Below, one piece after another: positions 26,173 to 36,414 of a stretch of DNA of 64,000 bases (the stretch's first letter is position 1; every line of letters begins with the position of its first letter). Position numbers and translations under genes: made by a program. The notes beneath the pieces are model-generated. The model was not told the origin of the DNA. It searched no databases and saw nothing but the letters and a program-made list of their open reading frames with translations. Where the stretch lies: the NCBI RefSeq assembly GCF_900187295.1, contig NZ_LT906473.1:930001-994000 (forward strand), written 5' to 3'. This stretch comes from Corynebacterium cystitidis (GTDB lineage Bacteria; Actinomycetota; Actinomycetes; Mycobacteriales; Mycobacteriaceae).

Positions 26173-27288
26173 TTAGACGTCATCGCCTAGATCATGGTCA
26201 TCGTCTTCAGCAGAAGGATGTGCGTCTTGTACATCAGGATCAACCCCGGACGAGTTTTTCACATCATCAAACAGGGATGTGTCCCCGAAGTGAAACAGGG
26301 GAGGTGCTTCCGGAAGTTCGTTGCGGGGAGCATCGCGATCATCCAGAGCCGAGAGGTAGTTTTCGAAGGCTTGACCAATCTCCTCGCTTGACGGGACCTG
26401 AGCTTCGCCGGGCATCAAAACATCGGGGTGATGCTTCCGGTATTTTTCTAACTCGGTGTCATAATGCTGCTCGAGCTGGGTGACCACGTGCATAATCTCC
26501 TCTGAGCCACTGACCTGCTCAGTGAGCTGGCGTGCCACACGCGTGATATCGTGCTCCAAACTTTTCAGCGGTAGTTCCAGGTCGGCCGAATCGCTGACAG
26601 ATTGAAGTAATTGGTACGTCGCCTCCGGATATGGGGACTGTGCCATATAGTGCGGCACGTGAGCTGTAAACCCGGACACTTTCCGCCCTCGCTTGAGTAG
26701 TTCGCGCTCGATCATCAATTGCGCAGCCCCGGGCACGTTCCATTTCGAGTTAATAGTAAACATGCGGCTAATCACAGCTTCGTCATTGCCGTGGGCTGAC
26801 ACCATCAGTGGACGGGTGTGCGGCACAGCCATGGGTGCACCGTACAAACAGATGGTGCGCGAAACATCAAACTTCTCCGCAAGATCGCCCACCGCTTCAC
26901 TAAACGCGTTCCACCGCAAGTCCGGTTCGGGGCCAGACAACAAGAGGAAGGACTTACCCTTGGTATCGCGTAAAACACGGATGTCTAAGTCAAGCTCTTC
27001 AAAGTGCGTCAGCTCGTCATTATCCATCATCACTGCGGGTCGACGTGAACGGTAATCGATTAATTCATCGGTGTTAAAAGTTGCTACCTGCTTGTTTTCT
27101 AACGCCGCCTTGAGGTGCATGGCGGCGCTTTCTACGGCGTGACCAGCGTCGGCGTAACCTTGCATCGCCACGACCATCATCGGTCCTGTAGGCTCACCCG
27201 GTGCGCTTGATTCGCCCTGGGAACCTTCGCTGCTGATCGCGGGGACGGGGTACTCCATTTCGTACATGTGCCGATTATCATCAGCCAT
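26173..27288 (-). CDS. PAC2 family protein
   Basis: A 371-residue protein of the PAC2 family, whose eukaryotic members help assemble the proteasome. M. tuberculosis Rv2714 is the actinobacterial counterpart, in the same neighbourhood upstream of ideR-sigB. Motifs seen include MMVVAMQGYADAGHAVESA near the N-terminus and the GFTAHVPHYMAQSPYPEATYQLL stretch in the middle (positions about 215-237). The C-terminus is very acidic (DDDHDLGDD). An excellent AGGAGGA precedes the ATG. Its partner is unknown: corynebacteria lack a 20S proteasome. Confidence 0.85.
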   Translation of the reverse strand: MADDNRHMYEMEYPVPAISSEGSQGESSAPGEPTGPMMVVAMQGYADAGHAVESAAMHLKAALENKQVATFNTDELIDYRSRRPAVMMDNDELTHFEELDLDIRVLRDTKGKSFLLLSGPEPDLRWNAFSEAVGDLAEKFDVSRTICLYGAPMAVPHTRPLMVSAHGNDEAVISRMFTINSKWNVPGAAQLMIERELLKRGRKVSGFTAHVPHYMAQSPYPEATYQLLQSVSDSADLELPLKSLEHDITRVARQLTEQVSGSEEIMHVVTQLEQHYDTELEKYRKHHPDVLMPGEAQVPSSEEIGQAFENYLSALDDRDAPRNELPEAPPLFHFGDTSLFDDVKNSSGVDPDVQDAHPSAEDDDHDLGDDV

Positions 27289-27424
27289 GGTATTCCTCCT
27301 GATCCTAAAATTAATTCATTCTAAGGTTGTACTAGTTACAACGATGTAGGTCGCCGAATGATTCCCGAGCGGTAGCCTAACAGTATGCACTATTGCGCAT
27401 GATCTTGCACGGTGTCGCAAAAAA

Positions 27425-27452
27425 CTGTGGATAACAATGTTGTTTTCCACAG
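27425..27452. promoter_or_regulatory. 28-base palindrome holding two inverted DnaA boxes
   Basis: The left arm contains TGTGGATAA, the perfect complement of the DnaA box TTATCCACA; the right arm holds TTTTCCACA, one mismatch away. The arms pair over 13 of 14 positions around a two-base centre. It lies 60 bases upstream of the DUF4192 gene and between two divergent genes, where a terminator would not be expected. Confidence 0.55.
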
Positions 27453-27512
27453 ATTTCGGACATTTCCTGATGGTCCCCAGCAAGACAACGCTTCGTAGTT
27501 GAGGATTAGTTC

Positions 27513-28655
27513 ATGACCAATACTATGAACTTTCCACCATCGTCTGATACCACTGATCACCTCAACACCCCTGGGGATTTAATGGCCGCAGTGCCAGGAA
27601 TCCTCGGTTTCTACCCGCACGAATCCATCATCATCGTCGGTATGCACGCCGGCACCACCGGTGGCAACCTCACTCTTGGGCCTGTTATGCGCGCCGACCT
27701 CAACCATTGGCAGGATCTCCCAAACGCTCTAAACACGCCAAGCGCAGCAGACTGTGAGGTCTTTTTTGCCTTCCTCGTGACTCGATCACCCGAGAGCCCA
27801 ACTGTAGGCGATCTTATCGACGCCCTGTATCAGATTCACGACGAGCACGGAGACTGCCTGATCCACGCGTGCTGGGTTCTCTCGGAAATTGCTACTGGCA
27901 GCCACTATGATCTCTGCTTTGGGGAGGTCCCGCCCTATTGGGTAAGCGGCGCCGTACCCTGCATCGCCTTGTCACCGGCGATGCAGCCGCTCATCGAAAA
28001 TGGGGGACTACCGGCGCTCACACGTGACGACACCGTGGATTATTTCGCTAAAATAGCGCTTGACCACGATACCCGCGACACCTTTGATGGGGCTTGCCAA
28101 TTGGCTTACTGTCGCGGCCAGGATCTGCACGATCGTCTTGAGAGGCAGCTCCCCGGGCCGGCAGAAGCTGTACAAGACGCCGACCGAGCTCTGGCGCACG
28201 CAAACGAAACACCTCTTGTGAACCCGTATGATGACAAAGATTTAACCACTGTGTGGGCTGAATCTGAGGGGGATCCTGTCAGCAACGATGTTGTCGCAGT
28301 GATGACGTGTCTATCCCGCTCACGCCTGCGGGACAGTATTGTGGTCACCGCTCTCGCACAGCCGCAGCGAGCTGGCACGCTGCTTTTGTTTATCGCCCGG
28401 GTATCTTCCGGAGTAATCCGGGCCAATGCATTAAGCGTCTGGGCCATTGTTGCAATGTCGGCGGGTCTGTACTCGTGGGCCTCCGCAGCATTGAAAAACG
28501 CCCAGGTTGAACTTGAAGGCCATGGCCTGTCAGCAGCACTGCTGAAAGGGCTGGCTATAGGAGGCTACGACCGGTTACTGCTTGCGGTCAAAGCTGGCAG
28601 CGAAGAGCAACGAGATATGCTCAACCTTCCTCCCGCACCCACGACGGGAGGCTAG
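27513..28655 (+). CDS. DUF4192 family protein
   Basis: A 380-residue soluble protein of the actinobacterial DUF4192 family. The family signature is clear at the N-terminus: [28 protein letters not shown] (about residues 17-44), with LGPVMRADL after it. The C-terminal third is helical with the [23 protein letters not shown] region. GAGGA precedes the ATG. Function is unknown. Its stop codon overlaps the galE stop on the other strand (CTAG, 28652-28655). Confidence 0.85.
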   Translation: MTNTMNFPPSSDTTDHLNTPGDLMAAVPGILGFYPHESIIIVGMHAGTTGGNLTLGPVMRADLNHWQDLPNALNTPSAADCEVFFAFLVTRSPESPTVGDLIDALYQIHDEHGDCLIHACWVLSEIATGSHYDLCFGEVPPYWVSGAVPCIALSPAMQPLIENGGLPALTRDDTVDYFAKIALDHDTRDTFDGACQLAYCRGQDLHDRLERQLPGPAEAVQDADRALAHANETPLVNPYDDKDLTTVWAESEGDPVSNDVVAVMTCLSRSRLRDSIVVTALAQPQRAGTLLLFIARVSSGVIRANALSVWAIVAMSAGLYSWASAALKNAQVELEGHGLSAALLKGLAIGGYDRLLLAVKAGSEEQRDMLNLPPAPTTGG

Positions 28656-29647
28656 TTTCCAGCGACCCGTCGAAAAGAATGGGCTTTATCGCCAAGTTCA
28701 GAAGTAAAGGCCCACGCATCTTCAACGATGCGCGTGAGCTCGGTGCGGGTGGGGTTCCACCCTAACTCAGCCTTAATTTTCTCACTCGAAGCGATCAGAA
28801 CTGCTGGATCGCCAGCGCGACGGGCAGCCACTTCAGCAGGAATGGGGTGCCCAGTGACTTCTCTGCACGTGTCGATCACTTCGCGTACAGAGTAACCGTC
28901 ACCGGATCCCAAGTTGTAGATACGGTGTTCACTCGGAAGATTTGTTTCCAACGCGAGAAGGTGTGCGTCGGCTAGATCGCGGATGTGGATATAATCGCGC
29001 ACCGGTGTGCCATCCTTTGTTGGCCAGTCATCACCGAACATATAAATCTTGTCGCGATGGCCGAGCGCCACTTGGAGAACCAGCGGAATGAGGTGAGTTT
29101 CCACCTCGCGGTTTTCACCGATCTCACCGTAGGCTCCAGCCACGTTAAAGTAGCGCAGGCTCGTAGCGGCCAATCCGTGCGCCTGGCAGTAAGAAGTAAT
29201 CGCGTAATCGATGGCCAGTTTTGTCGCACCGTATGGATTTGTCGGGGCGGTAGGCATGTCCTCTGTGATGGGGACTACTGCGGGTTCGCCGTAAGTTGCT
29301 GCAGTGGAGGAAAAAACCAGGGAGGGAACATGGTGTGCGCGCATGGCGTCCAAAAGTGCCAAGGTGGTTACCAGATTGTCCTGCCAGTACTCCTCCGGTA
29401 CCTCCATAGATTCGCCCACTAGTGAGCGCGCGGCGAAGTGGAGAACACCGTCAAAATCGCCCTCCGCTAAAACGGAATCCGCAGCGCTTCGGACATCTCC
29501 TTCTATCAAACGGGCACCGTCGACGACAGCCTCACGGTTACCCGTGGACAAGTTGTCGATAACGGTGACGTTGTGGCCTGCCTCAACTAACACAGCAGTG
29601 CATACACTGCCGACATATCCTGCTCCACCGGTGACCAGCAGTTTCAT
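28652..29647 (-). CDS. galE: UDP-glucose 4-epimerase GalE
   Basis: GalE interconverts UDP-glucose and UDP-galactose and so supplies galactose for the arabinogalactan of the cell wall. The 331-residue protein has the NAD-binding GGAGYVGS at 7-14, the catalytic Ser-Thr area FSSTAATYG, and the YxxxK pair in [11 protein letters not shown]. It lies next to dtxR as in C. glutamicum. The ATG at 29647 follows GGAG; four upstream codons lack a site. Confidence 0.95.
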   Translation of the reverse strand: MKLLVTGGAGYVGSVCTAVLVEAGHNVTVIDNLSTGNREAVVDGARLIEGDVRSAADSVLAEGDFDGVLHFAARSLVGESMEVPEEYWQDNLVTTLALLDAMRAHHVPSLVFSSTAATYGEPAVVPITEDMPTAPTNPYGATKLAIDYAITSYCQAHGLAATSLRYFNVAGAYGEIGENREVETHLIPLVLQVALGHRDKIYMFGDDWPTKDGTPVRDYIHIRDLADAHLLALETNLPSEHRIYNLGSGDGYSVREVIDTCREVTGHPIPAEVAARRAGDPAVLIASSEKIKAELGWNPTRTELTRIVEDAWAFTSELGDKAHSFRRVAGN

Positions 29648-29736
29648 CTTTGACTCCATCGTGAGGGTGCGTTTGTCTTCTTTAACCCTTTTAACCCTAG
29701 CGGAGAAGGGGTGAGCGAGTTGGACCGGTGAAGATT

Positions 29737-30423
29737 TTAATCCAGTGGGCGGACCCGGAAGGCGTGAGCTAGGTCGTCGGCAAGCTCAACGGTGCTCCCG
29801 TCGGCGCTGGTTACTTCGATGATCCCATCCACCTCGGCGACGGTCACCTGAGAACCCACCTTGATTCCTGCAGCCGAAAGGGCGGAAAACTGGGTTGCGT
29901 CGAGCTGCAAAATCTCGTGAATCTGAATCACTTCGGCGCGAATCGATTCTTTGAGATCCAAGTCGACGGTGCGCTCTCCCATTTCGGAGCGGTTGTCCTT
30001 CTCGAGGCCGAGTTCAGTAAGACCGGGAATAGGATTGCCAAACGGGGACCGAGAGGGGTCCGAGACCACCTCGACGACGCGACGTTCTACGTCATCGCTC
30101 ATCACGTGCTCCCAGCGGCACGCCTCATCGTGCACCTTGGCAATATCCATCCCCAAGACATCAACCATGAGCCGTTCCGCCAAACGATGCTTACGCATCA
30201 CTCGAGTAGCACGAGCGCGGCCTTCCTCTGTCAGGCTCAAGCTGCGGTCTTCCTCAACGACGAGGAGACCGTCGCGTTCCATACGTGCCACTGTCTGAGA
30301 GACAGTGGGGCCTGACTGGTCAAGTCGCTCTGCAATGCGAGCGCGAAGGGGCACGATGCCCTCTTCTTCGAGTTCGTAGACCGTGCGTAGATACATTTCT
30401 GTGGTATCAACCAAGTCCCGCAT
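29737..30423 (-). CDS. dtxR: Iron-dependent repressor DtxR
   Basis: DtxR represses iron uptake and, in C. diphtheriae, toxin genes when Fe(II) is bound. The 228-residue protein has the winged helix (about 20-60), the dimerisation and metal-binding domain with Met10, His79, Glu83, His98, Cys102, Glu105 and His106 all in place (segments HRLAERL and DEACRWEHV), and a C-terminal SH3-like domain. A much longer open frame begins at 30561, but the family start is the ATG at 30423, preceded by GAGG. It lies downstream of sigB. Confidence 0.96.
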   Translation of the reverse strand: MRDLVDTTEMYLRTVYELEEEGIVPLRARIAERLDQSGPTVSQTVARMERDGLLVVEEDRSLSLTEEGRARATRVMRKHRLAERLMVDVLGMDIAKVHDEACRWEHVMSDDVERRVVEVVSDPSRSPFGNPIPGLTELGLEKDNRSEMGERTVDLDLKESIRAEVIQIHEILQLDATQFSALSAAGIKVGSQVTVAEVDGIIEVTSADGSTVELADDLAHAFRVRPLD

Positions 30424-30543
30424 GAAAAACCTCAAACTTTCAACAAGTGATATCTGCCGGAACCCAAGAAGAGCAGGTGACGCTTCCAACAGTCTATGTG
30501 AAAACTTGAAGCGGCGGCTTCTGATGGGCCCGGAAATGAGAAT

Positions 30544-30578
30544 GACCACATGGTACCGCACTCTGGCACCACGTGGTC
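30544..30578. terminator. Hairpin between sigB and dtxR
   Basis: A 14-base stem with two mismatches and a seven-base loop lies 39 bases past the sigB stop. No clean T-run follows, so read-through from sigB into dtxR is possible. Confidence 0.5.
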
Positions 30579-30616
30579 GAAAGGCCCAATTGATAAATCG
30601 TGGCTATCTGATTGGT

Positions 30617-31606
30617 TTATTGGGCGTACTCGCGAAGCTTGTTAGCCCGGTCGCCCACCCGAAGCTTGGCCATGACCTCACGTTCGATCTGGCGCACGCG
30701 TTCGCGTGACAGGCCGAAACGTCGCCCAATCTGATCTAAGGTGCGGGGGACACCGTCATCGAGACCATAGCGGAGTCGAATGACGTCTTGCTCGCGTTGT
30801 TCAAGGGAATTAATCACGCGCTGGATATCATCGTGACGCAAGGTAGCTACCACAGAAGTCTCAGCATCGGTCGCATCCTCGTCTTCAATAAAGTCACCCA
30901 GCGGTGCCTCTTCGTCCGTACCGACAGGCATATCGAGACTGACCGGATCACGGGACTGGCGCAAGAGATTCTCAATCTTATCCTCGTCAATACCCGATTC
31001 GTCGGAAAGCTCTTCGTTGGTCGGCTCACGGCCAAGCGACTGATACATCTCGCGCTTGATGCGGGACAATTTGTTCACCTGCTCCACCAGATGGACCGGG
31101 AGACGGATCGTGCGCGACTGATCAGCCATACCGCGTGTAATTGCCTGGCGGATCCACCACGTAGCGTAAGTGGAGAACTTGAAGCCCTTGGCATAGTCGA
31201 ACTTTTCCATTGCGCGAATCAGACCCAGGTTTCCTTCCTGGATCAAATCGAGCAACGGCATGCCGCGACCGGTATAGCGCTTGGCTAAAGAAACGACGAG
31301 GCGAAGGTTGGCCTCGAGGAGGTGCGCGCGGGCCTTACGGCCCTGTTTCGCCAGAATCTTCAGATCGCGCTTCATCGCACGGGTGAGCTTCACATCAGGA
31401 TCGTCGAGACGGTGCTGTGCGTAGAGCCCGACTTCAATTTGCTGGGCTAGATCGACCTCTTCCTCAGCATCAAGCAAGGCAGTTTTGCCAATGCCGTTGA
31501 GGTAAACGCGAACAAGGTCGGCGGATGGGTTGTCATTGGTTTGATTGCGGCGGCTCCCACGGTCAACCTTTTCCTCTTTCTCGTCCATCGACGACGGATG
31601 CGTCAT
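30617..31606 (-). CDS. sigB: RNA polymerase sigma factor SigB
   Basis: The non-essential primary-like (group 2) sigma factor of corynebacteria, used in the transition phase and under stress. The 329-residue protein has region 1.2 ([17 protein letters not shown]), region 2 ([29 protein letters not shown] and the [11 protein letters not shown] -10 recognition helix), region 3, and region 4.2 ([20 protein letters not shown]). It lacks the long region 1.1 tail of SigA. AAGGAGG precedes the ATG. Confidence 0.96.
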   Translation of the reverse strand: MTHPSSMDEKEEKVDRGSRRNQTNDNPSADLVRVYLNGIGKTALLDAEEEVDLAQQIEVGLYAQHRLDDPDVKLTRAMKRDLKILAKQGRKARAHLLEANLRLVVSLAKRYTGRGMPLLDLIQEGNLGLIRAMEKFDYAKGFKFSTYATWWIRQAITRGMADQSRTIRLPVHLVEQVNKLSRIKREMYQSLGREPTNEELSDESGIDEDKIENLLRQSRDPVSLDMPVGTDEEAPLGDFIEDEDATDAETSVVATLRHDDIQRVINSLEQREQDVIRLRYGLDDGVPRTLDQIGRRFGLSRERVRQIEREVMAKLRVGDRANKLREYAQ

Positions 31607-31697
31607 TCACTGCCTCCTTGTAGAAATGCCAATCTATGTAGTCAACGCTTCGCTACTGCGAATAGTTCCCGACCAAGCAAACCGGCATTACCCGAGG

Positions 31698-32132
31698 TCA
31701 GGCCTCCACGATAACCGTGAAAGGACCATCATTGACGCTGGTGACCTTCATCATAGCCCCAAAGCGCCCCTCTTCAACCCATATTCCCCGATTACGCAGC
31801 TCGGATGCAATTTTATTGATAGCTATTTCAGCGTCCACGCCTGGGGCAGCATCTGCCCACGACGGGCGACGGCCCTTCGCCGTCTTGCCCATCAACGTAA
31901 ATTGGCTGACCAAGAGTACCGGAGCACCAACATCGACCACAGACACTTCGCCATTCAAGATGCGCAGATCCGCGATCTTGCGTGCTACCGTCTCCCAAGC
32001 CGTGGGCGCGTCGTCACGCCCCACACCAACAAGCGCAAGTATTCCCCCGGTTTCAGGGCAATTGATGGCACCCACAATCTCGTCATCGACACTCACGCTT
32101 GCTTCAGTCACACGAGTAAGCACAGCTATCAT
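31698..32132 (-). CDS. dtd: D-aminoacyl-tRNA deacylase
   Basis: Dtd hydrolyses D-amino acids (and glycine) mischarged on tRNA. The 144-residue protein has the two family signatures: SQFTLMG in the middle, and the C-terminal [16 protein letters not shown] with the NxGPxT-type cross-subunit motif. Its ATG overlaps the TGA of the methyltransferase gene upstream (ATGA), so the two are coupled. Confidence 0.93.
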   Translation of the reverse strand: MIAVLTRVTEASVSVDDEIVGAINCPETGGILALVGVGRDDAPTAWETVARKIADLRILNGEVSVVDVGAPVLLVSQFTLMGKTAKGRRPSWADAAPGVDAEIAINKIASELRNRGIWVEEGRFGAMMKVTSVNDGPFTVIVEA

Positions 32133-33652
32133 CCCAACACCTCCGCAATCTCGGCAGGAAGAACGACACCATGCCGAACCAAATCAACAACAGCGCCAAC
32201 AGCAGACTCGACCAATTCGGAATCATCGTCTATGCCGTGGGACGCCGCCCACAACCCCACGGTCTCCGCCAAATTCAAACCCTGAGGATGCAAACCAGCA
32301 AGAATAGAGGCCAATGCCTCATCAACCTCGTGGGAGAAGCGCGGCCCATCAGTGCGTGTCAGGCGGATCACAACTGGTGTAAACCCCATCCCCGTATCGG
32401 AATCGGAAACCTCCACCGTCTCTCTTGCTACCCCGGGACGCATCATAAACGTGGACCCAGAGATTTCATCAACCGACTTACCACGCAGCCACGCCGACCT
32501 GCGGAAATACTCTTCCACCTCGGGGCCTAATGGGTCCGTAAACGGTTGAAGCACTTCCTCCGCGGTGACCTCTGTGGGTGCATCTCCAATCTCCCGAAGG
32601 AAAATCCACCCAAAACCGATACCGATGACGTCATTACTACGTAAGTGGTCTAACCACCGGCACGTCCGATCAATCCCAGCGCGGGACCGTGGATCAATGG
32701 ACTCATCCTTCAGCCAGGTACTGACATACATTCCCGGATCAGCAACATCGCGCTGAATCACCCAGGCCGCGACACCCCGTTTAGGAAGCCATGAGGCGAT
32801 TCTAGACGCCCACGATTGCTGCCGCGTATGCACCCAAGAACCCAACATAAAGGCCGAGCCACTCGGCGTTAGATGCTCCGGCGCACGGGACACCATCAGC
32901 TCCGTCGCACCATCCAAAATTAGGCCTGAATCGCGATACACGTGACCAACTTCAGGAAGACCAACAACAAACGGAGGATTAGCAACGATTCGATCGAAAC
33001 GTTCGCCCTCAACAGGGTCGAACCATGAGCCCTGTCGCAATTCCACATTCTCAATTTGAGCACCAGCAATGGTCGCTTCCGCAAGATCGAGTGCCCGCTG
33101 GTGGACATCTGTCGCAACAACACGCAGCGCCGTCTCCGCCTGTGCCAGCGCCTGAACCCCAGAACCAGTTCCCACATCCAGCACAGAATCCACAGGAGTC
33201 AAAGGAGTCGCCGACAAGAGCGACAACGACGCTGCACCCACCCCCAAGACATGATCGGGGCCAGGAATATGCTCAGTCATCGATGCATCGAGATCCGAAA
33301 ACACAATCCGATTCGCTCCTGCAATGGAGTGGGGACGCACATCAACCGCGGTGCAGAGCGCACCCGCAGGAGTAGGAGCCACGAAGTGCTCGTCGATAAG
33401 CGACGCCGTCAGCCGGGCACCGAGCAGCTCTCCAAGCTCTGCTCCCGAACAGGGACGACGCAAGAGGAAAAACCGGATCAAGCTGGACAAAGCAGACTTG
33501 TCCTCTGTCGCATGCATCACCACGCCTGGTTCACCGCGATACAGCGCTTCAGTAACTTCGGGGCCCAAGTGGGCAGCGATGCCATCAGCGGTGAACCCCG
33601 CGTTCGTAAGCGCAGTGACCAGCGCACGCGCAACAGTGAGGCGGTCAGACAC
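32129..33652 (-). CDS. SAM-dependent methyltransferase (HemK/RlmG-like)
   Basis: A 507-residue class I methyltransferase. The SAM-binding motif [11 protein letters not shown] is near residue 160, and the catalytic NPPF motif of N-methyltransferases acting on glutamine or exocyclic amines lies near 227. The N-terminal 140 residues are a separate helical/winged domain and the C-terminal 200 a further domain, as in an actinobacterial family of about 500 residues. The substrate (tRNA, rRNA or protein) is not known. GTG start with AGGAG upstream. Confidence 0.82.
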   Translation of the reverse strand: MSDRLTVARALVTALTNAGFTADGIAAHLGPEVTEALYRGEPGVVMHATEDKSALSSLIRFFLLRRPCSGAELGELLGARLTASLIDEHFVAPTPAGALCTAVDVRPHSIAGANRIVFSDLDASMTEHIPGPDHVLGVGAASLSLLSATPLTPVDSVLDVGTGSGVQALAQAETALRVVATDVHQRALDLAEATIAGAQIENVELRQGSWFDPVEGERFDRIVANPPFVVGLPEVGHVYRDSGLILDGATELMVSRAPEHLTPSGSAFMLGSWVHTRQQSWASRIASWLPKRGVAAWVIQRDVADPGMYVSTWLKDESIDPRSRAGIDRTCRWLDHLRSNDVIGIGFGWIFLREIGDAPTEVTAEEVLQPFTDPLGPEVEEYFRRSAWLRGKSVDEISGSTFMMRPGVARETVEVSDSDTGMGFTPVVIRLTRTDGPRFSHEVDEALASILAGLHPQGLNLAETVGLWAASHGIDDDSELVESAVGAVVDLVRHGVVLPAEIAEVLG

Positions 33653-33713
33653 AAGGACTCCTTATCAATACAGGGCCACAGCTGAGCAAAATAGGGTAAC
33701 AACGCTAGAACAG

Positions 33714-34190
33714 CTAAGACCACTCGTTGCTGTCTTCATGGTCGATCGTAGCGGGGAGGTTGCCAGGACTCGTACCCGCTTCATGTGCAGGGCCGAGTTG
33801 CGCGTGTCTTTCCGCCTCCATCTGAGCGTAACGGGCTGCCGCCGGCTTATACACATTCTTTTCTCGACTATCGCGCGGTTCCCCTCGGCCATTCGCGATC
33901 ACCACAGAAATCCAGGGAAGGGGAACAGACACGATAAAAAATACTGTGGCGAGCCACCAGTTACCCAGAAAAGCGAACAGGATACTCACCAGGATGAAAG
34001 GCACGCGAGAAAGCTGCAGGATGAGATAGGAGCGTTCACGCGAATGGCGGTTTTGCTCCGGGGAGCGCTTCGCATCTGTGATGAGAAAACTATTGGGGGA
34101 GCGCAGACGGAATCGGCGCTTCCGAGACCGCGTGGCCGAGGGGGACTCGGGTTCCACATCGACCCAGTCCTGATTCGAAGAGTGCTCCAT
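33714..34190 (-). CDS. DUF3099 family membrane protein
   Basis: A 158-residue protein with a basic N-terminal stretch, two closely spaced transmembrane helices at about 62-105, and a polar C-terminal tail. This fits DUF3099, an actinobacterial family (the SPNSFLITDAKRS segment is its conserved N-terminal box). Function unknown. It is divergent from the DUF3039 gene. Confidence 0.75.
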   Translation of the reverse strand: MEHSSNQDWVDVEPESPSATRSRKRRFRLRSPNSFLITDAKRSPEQNRHSRERSYLILQLSRVPFILVSILFAFLGNWWLATVFFIVSVPLPWISVVIANGRGEPRDSREKNVYKPAAARYAQMEAERHAQLGPAHEAGTSPGNLPATIDHEDSNEWS

Positions 34191-34256
34191 AGACCCTAAG
34201 AGTAGCTATCCGGCTTAGATTTTTAGTAAAAGTGGGGCATGATAGGAGACGTGAGT

Positions 34257-34490
34257 ATGACGACGAAGACTATTGAGCGCCCCGATATCCGTGAAGACAC
34301 CACCACCAATGACGGCACACCGAAATTCTTCCACTACGTAAAGAAGGACCAGATCGTCAACTCTGCCGTCAGCGGAAAAATGGTAGTGGCTCTTTGCGGA
34401 GAAACCTTCCCAGTAACCAAGCAGGCCAAGCCCGGGTCCCCGGTGTGCCCGGACTGCGAACGCATCTTCAAAGGCCTACGTAAGAAGTGA
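34257..34490 (+). CDS. DUF3039 zinc-ribbon protein
   Basis: A 77-residue protein of the actinobacterial DUF3039 family. It has one zinc-ribbon-like set of cysteines (ALCGE and CPDC), with HYVKKDQI before them. I take the ATG at 34257, nine bases after TAGGAG; an in-frame GTG at 34251 and an ATG at 34239 are alternatives. It ends seven bases before the helicase gene, suggesting an operon. Confidence 0.82.
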   Translation: MTTKTIERPDIREDTTTNDGTPKFFHYVKKDQIVNSAVSGKMVVALCGETFPVTKQAKPGSPVCPDCERIFKGLRKK

Positions 34491-34497
34491 TCCGCCT

Positions 34498-36249
34498 GTG
34501 ACACAGTCACCCTCAGGGCCTTCGCTGCGCGTCTGGCAGCAGGAGGCCCTTGATAAATTCTTAAGCACCAAACCGAAAGACTTCCTTGCCGTTGCAACAC
34601 CGGGCGCCGGTAAGACCACTTTCGCTCTTACTTTGGCGTCCACACTTGTAACCGACAAAACGGTCCAACGCGTCATCGTTGTTGTGCCTACCGAACACCT
34701 CAAATACCAATGGAGCGATGCGGCGAAGCGATTCGGTTTAGCTTTAGACCCGAACTTCACCAACTCGTCAGCGGTCAACCCTGCGTACGACGGAATTGTC
34801 GTCACTTACGCCCAAGTAGGGATGCACCCGTTTAAGCACCATGCAGTAACCGCCGCCCGAAAAACGCTTGTCATCATGGACGAGATCCACCACGCCGGCG
34901 ACGCCAAAAGCTGGGGAGACGGAGTCTACGAGGCATACAACGATGCCGAACACCGTCTGTCGTTAACAGGAACACCATTCCGCTCCGATGATGCAGCCAT
35001 TCCTTTCGTGCAGTACGAAGAAGACGGTGAAGGCCACCAGGTATCGCGGGCCGATTACACCTACGGTTACGCAGAAGCCCTGAAAGACGGAGTAGTTCGC
35101 CCCGTCGTCTTCCTCGCATATTCAGGTGAGGCACAATGGCGCGACTCAGCAGGCGAGGAGTATTCCGCCCGCCTCGGAGAACCACTCAACGCAGAACAGA
35201 CCGCACGAGCCTGGAAAACAGCGCTGGACCCAAAGGGTGACTGGATCGCGTCAGTGCTCAAAGCCGCCCACACCCGGTTGATGAAGATTCGCACCAACAT
35301 GCCCGATGCCGGCGGCCTCGTTCTCGCCACCGACACCACCACCGCGCGTGCGTACGCGAAGCTGCTCGAAGAAATCTCCTCAACCCCAGTATCTGTGATT
35401 TTGTCAGATGATCCTGGCTCCTCCGACCGCATCGACGAATTCTCGGCCAGCCAAGACGAATGGATGGTAGCCGTCCGAATGGTGTCTGAAGGCGTAGACG
35501 TTCCCCGTCTCGCGGTAGGCGTGTACGCCACCTCGTCTGCAACCCCCTTGTTCTTCGCACAAGCTATCGGACGATTCGTGCGGTCCCGAATGCCGGGCGA
35601 GTCCGCCTCAGTATTTCTTCCCTCTGTACCAGTACTTCTGAAGCTTGCCGAAGAGATGGAGGTGTCGCGCGACCATGTCCTCGGAAAACCTGACCGCGAA
35701 AAGCTGGGCTGGGACGATGATCTCCTAGCTGTCGCCAACCAACAACAGGACGAGCCAGACGAGCTGGGAACGTACGAATCGATCGGAGCTTCTGCCGAAC
35801 TTGACTCACTGATCTTCGACGGCTCCACATTCGGCACACGGACCTTGGCAGGCTCCGCAGAGGAACGCGAGTATTTAGGTCTACCCGGGCTTCTCAACGC
35901 CGAGCAAGTCAAAACATTACTGCGCAAAAGGCAGGCGGACCAGCTTGATGCGCAGGAAGCACAAGAACGTGCCCGCAAAGCCGAGGAGCGCGCCCAACGC
36001 GAGCGAGAAGAGATCCTGGGGGTATCGCCCAAGAGGAACAAAAAGCCCGAATCCAGCGGCATCGCTTCCGACGAGATTCCCGCCCTGCGCAAAGAACTAA
36101 ACACCTTGGTTTCCATTCGCGCCGGGAAGACTGGACGCCCCCATGGCGCAATCCACACTGAGGTGCGGAAAGCCTGTGGTGGACCACCTACGGCACTGTG
36201 CACCGCTGAACAACTGAGAGACCGTATCGCATATCTCCGAAACTGGTAA
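34498..36249 (+). CDS. DEAD/DEAH-box helicase
   Basis: A 583-residue superfamily 2 helicase related to the restriction-enzyme/UvrB-like group. Motif I ATPGAGKT lies near 34-41, motif II is MDEIHH, motif III SLTGTPF, and motif VI QAIGRFVRSR. A charged coiled coil of Glu/Arg/Lys (about 480-515) precedes the C-terminal domain. It starts with GTG after the DUF3039 gene. The cellular role is unknown; the family is conserved in corynebacteria and mycobacteria and is not a defence gene by context. Confidence 0.85.
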   Translation: MTQSPSGPSLRVWQQEALDKFLSTKPKDFLAVATPGAGKTTFALTLASTLVTDKTVQRVIVVVPTEHLKYQWSDAAKRFGLALDPNFTNSSAVNPAYDGIVVTYAQVGMHPFKHHAVTAARKTLVIMDEIHHAGDAKSWGDGVYEAYNDAEHRLSLTGTPFRSDDAAIPFVQYEEDGEGHQVSRADYTYGYAEALKDGVVRPVVFLAYSGEAQWRDSAGEEYSARLGEPLNAEQTARAWKTALDPKGDWIASVLKAAHTRLMKIRTNMPDAGGLVLATDTTTARAYAKLLEEISSTPVSVILSDDPGSSDRIDEFSASQDEWMVAVRMVSEGVDVPRLAVGVYATSSATPLFFAQAIGRFVRSRMPGESASVFLPSVPVLLKLAEEMEVSRDHVLGKPDREKLGWDDDLLAVANQQQDEPDELGTYESIGASAELDSLIFDGSTFGTRTLAGSAEEREYLGLPGLLNAEQVKTLLRKRQADQLDAQEAQERARKAEERAQREREEILGVSPKRNKKPESSGIASDEIPALRKELNTLVSIRAGKTGRPHGAIHTEVRKACGGPPTALCTAEQLRDRIAYLRNW

Positions 36250-36327
36250 GTCTGGTAAGTAGGGACAGCGTCCGTAGAGTAGTTCACACATCTGCATAAC
36301 GGTGCGGTTACAAGAAGATAAGTAGGG

Positions 36328-36414
36328 GTGGGACCATTGCGCCTGATTAAAGCCAAACGTAAGCTTGGTCCATATTATTTGTTCGCAAACCAGGAAGGAC
36401 ACCCCGAACAGTGA
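36328..36414 (+). CDS. Possible 28-residue leader ORF upstream of the DUF4190 gene
   Basis: A short basic reading frame (GTG at 36328) whose TGA overlaps the GTG of the next gene in the GTGA arrangement. It has no strong ribosome site of its own, though the GGGGTGG inside it could serve a TTG at 36337. It may be chance, or a translational coupling leader. Confidence 0.25.
   Translation: MGPLRLIKAKRKLGPYYLFANQEGHPEQ

Noticed and set aside
27367..27385. DtxR-box-like sequence upstream of the PAC2/DUF4192 pair
   Set aside because: Only 11 of 19 positions match the DtxR consensus, and the left half is poor, so it is no better than expected by chance near GCCTAAC.
34498..36249. Defence-system helicase
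   Set aside because: The helicase lies in conserved core order with DUF3039 and DUF3099 genes and has no nuclease, methylase or other defence partner.
35067..36356. 429-codon minus-strand frame opposite the second helicase
   Set aside because: Serine/arginine-rich antisense shadow of a well-supported helicase gene; no ribosome site or family features.
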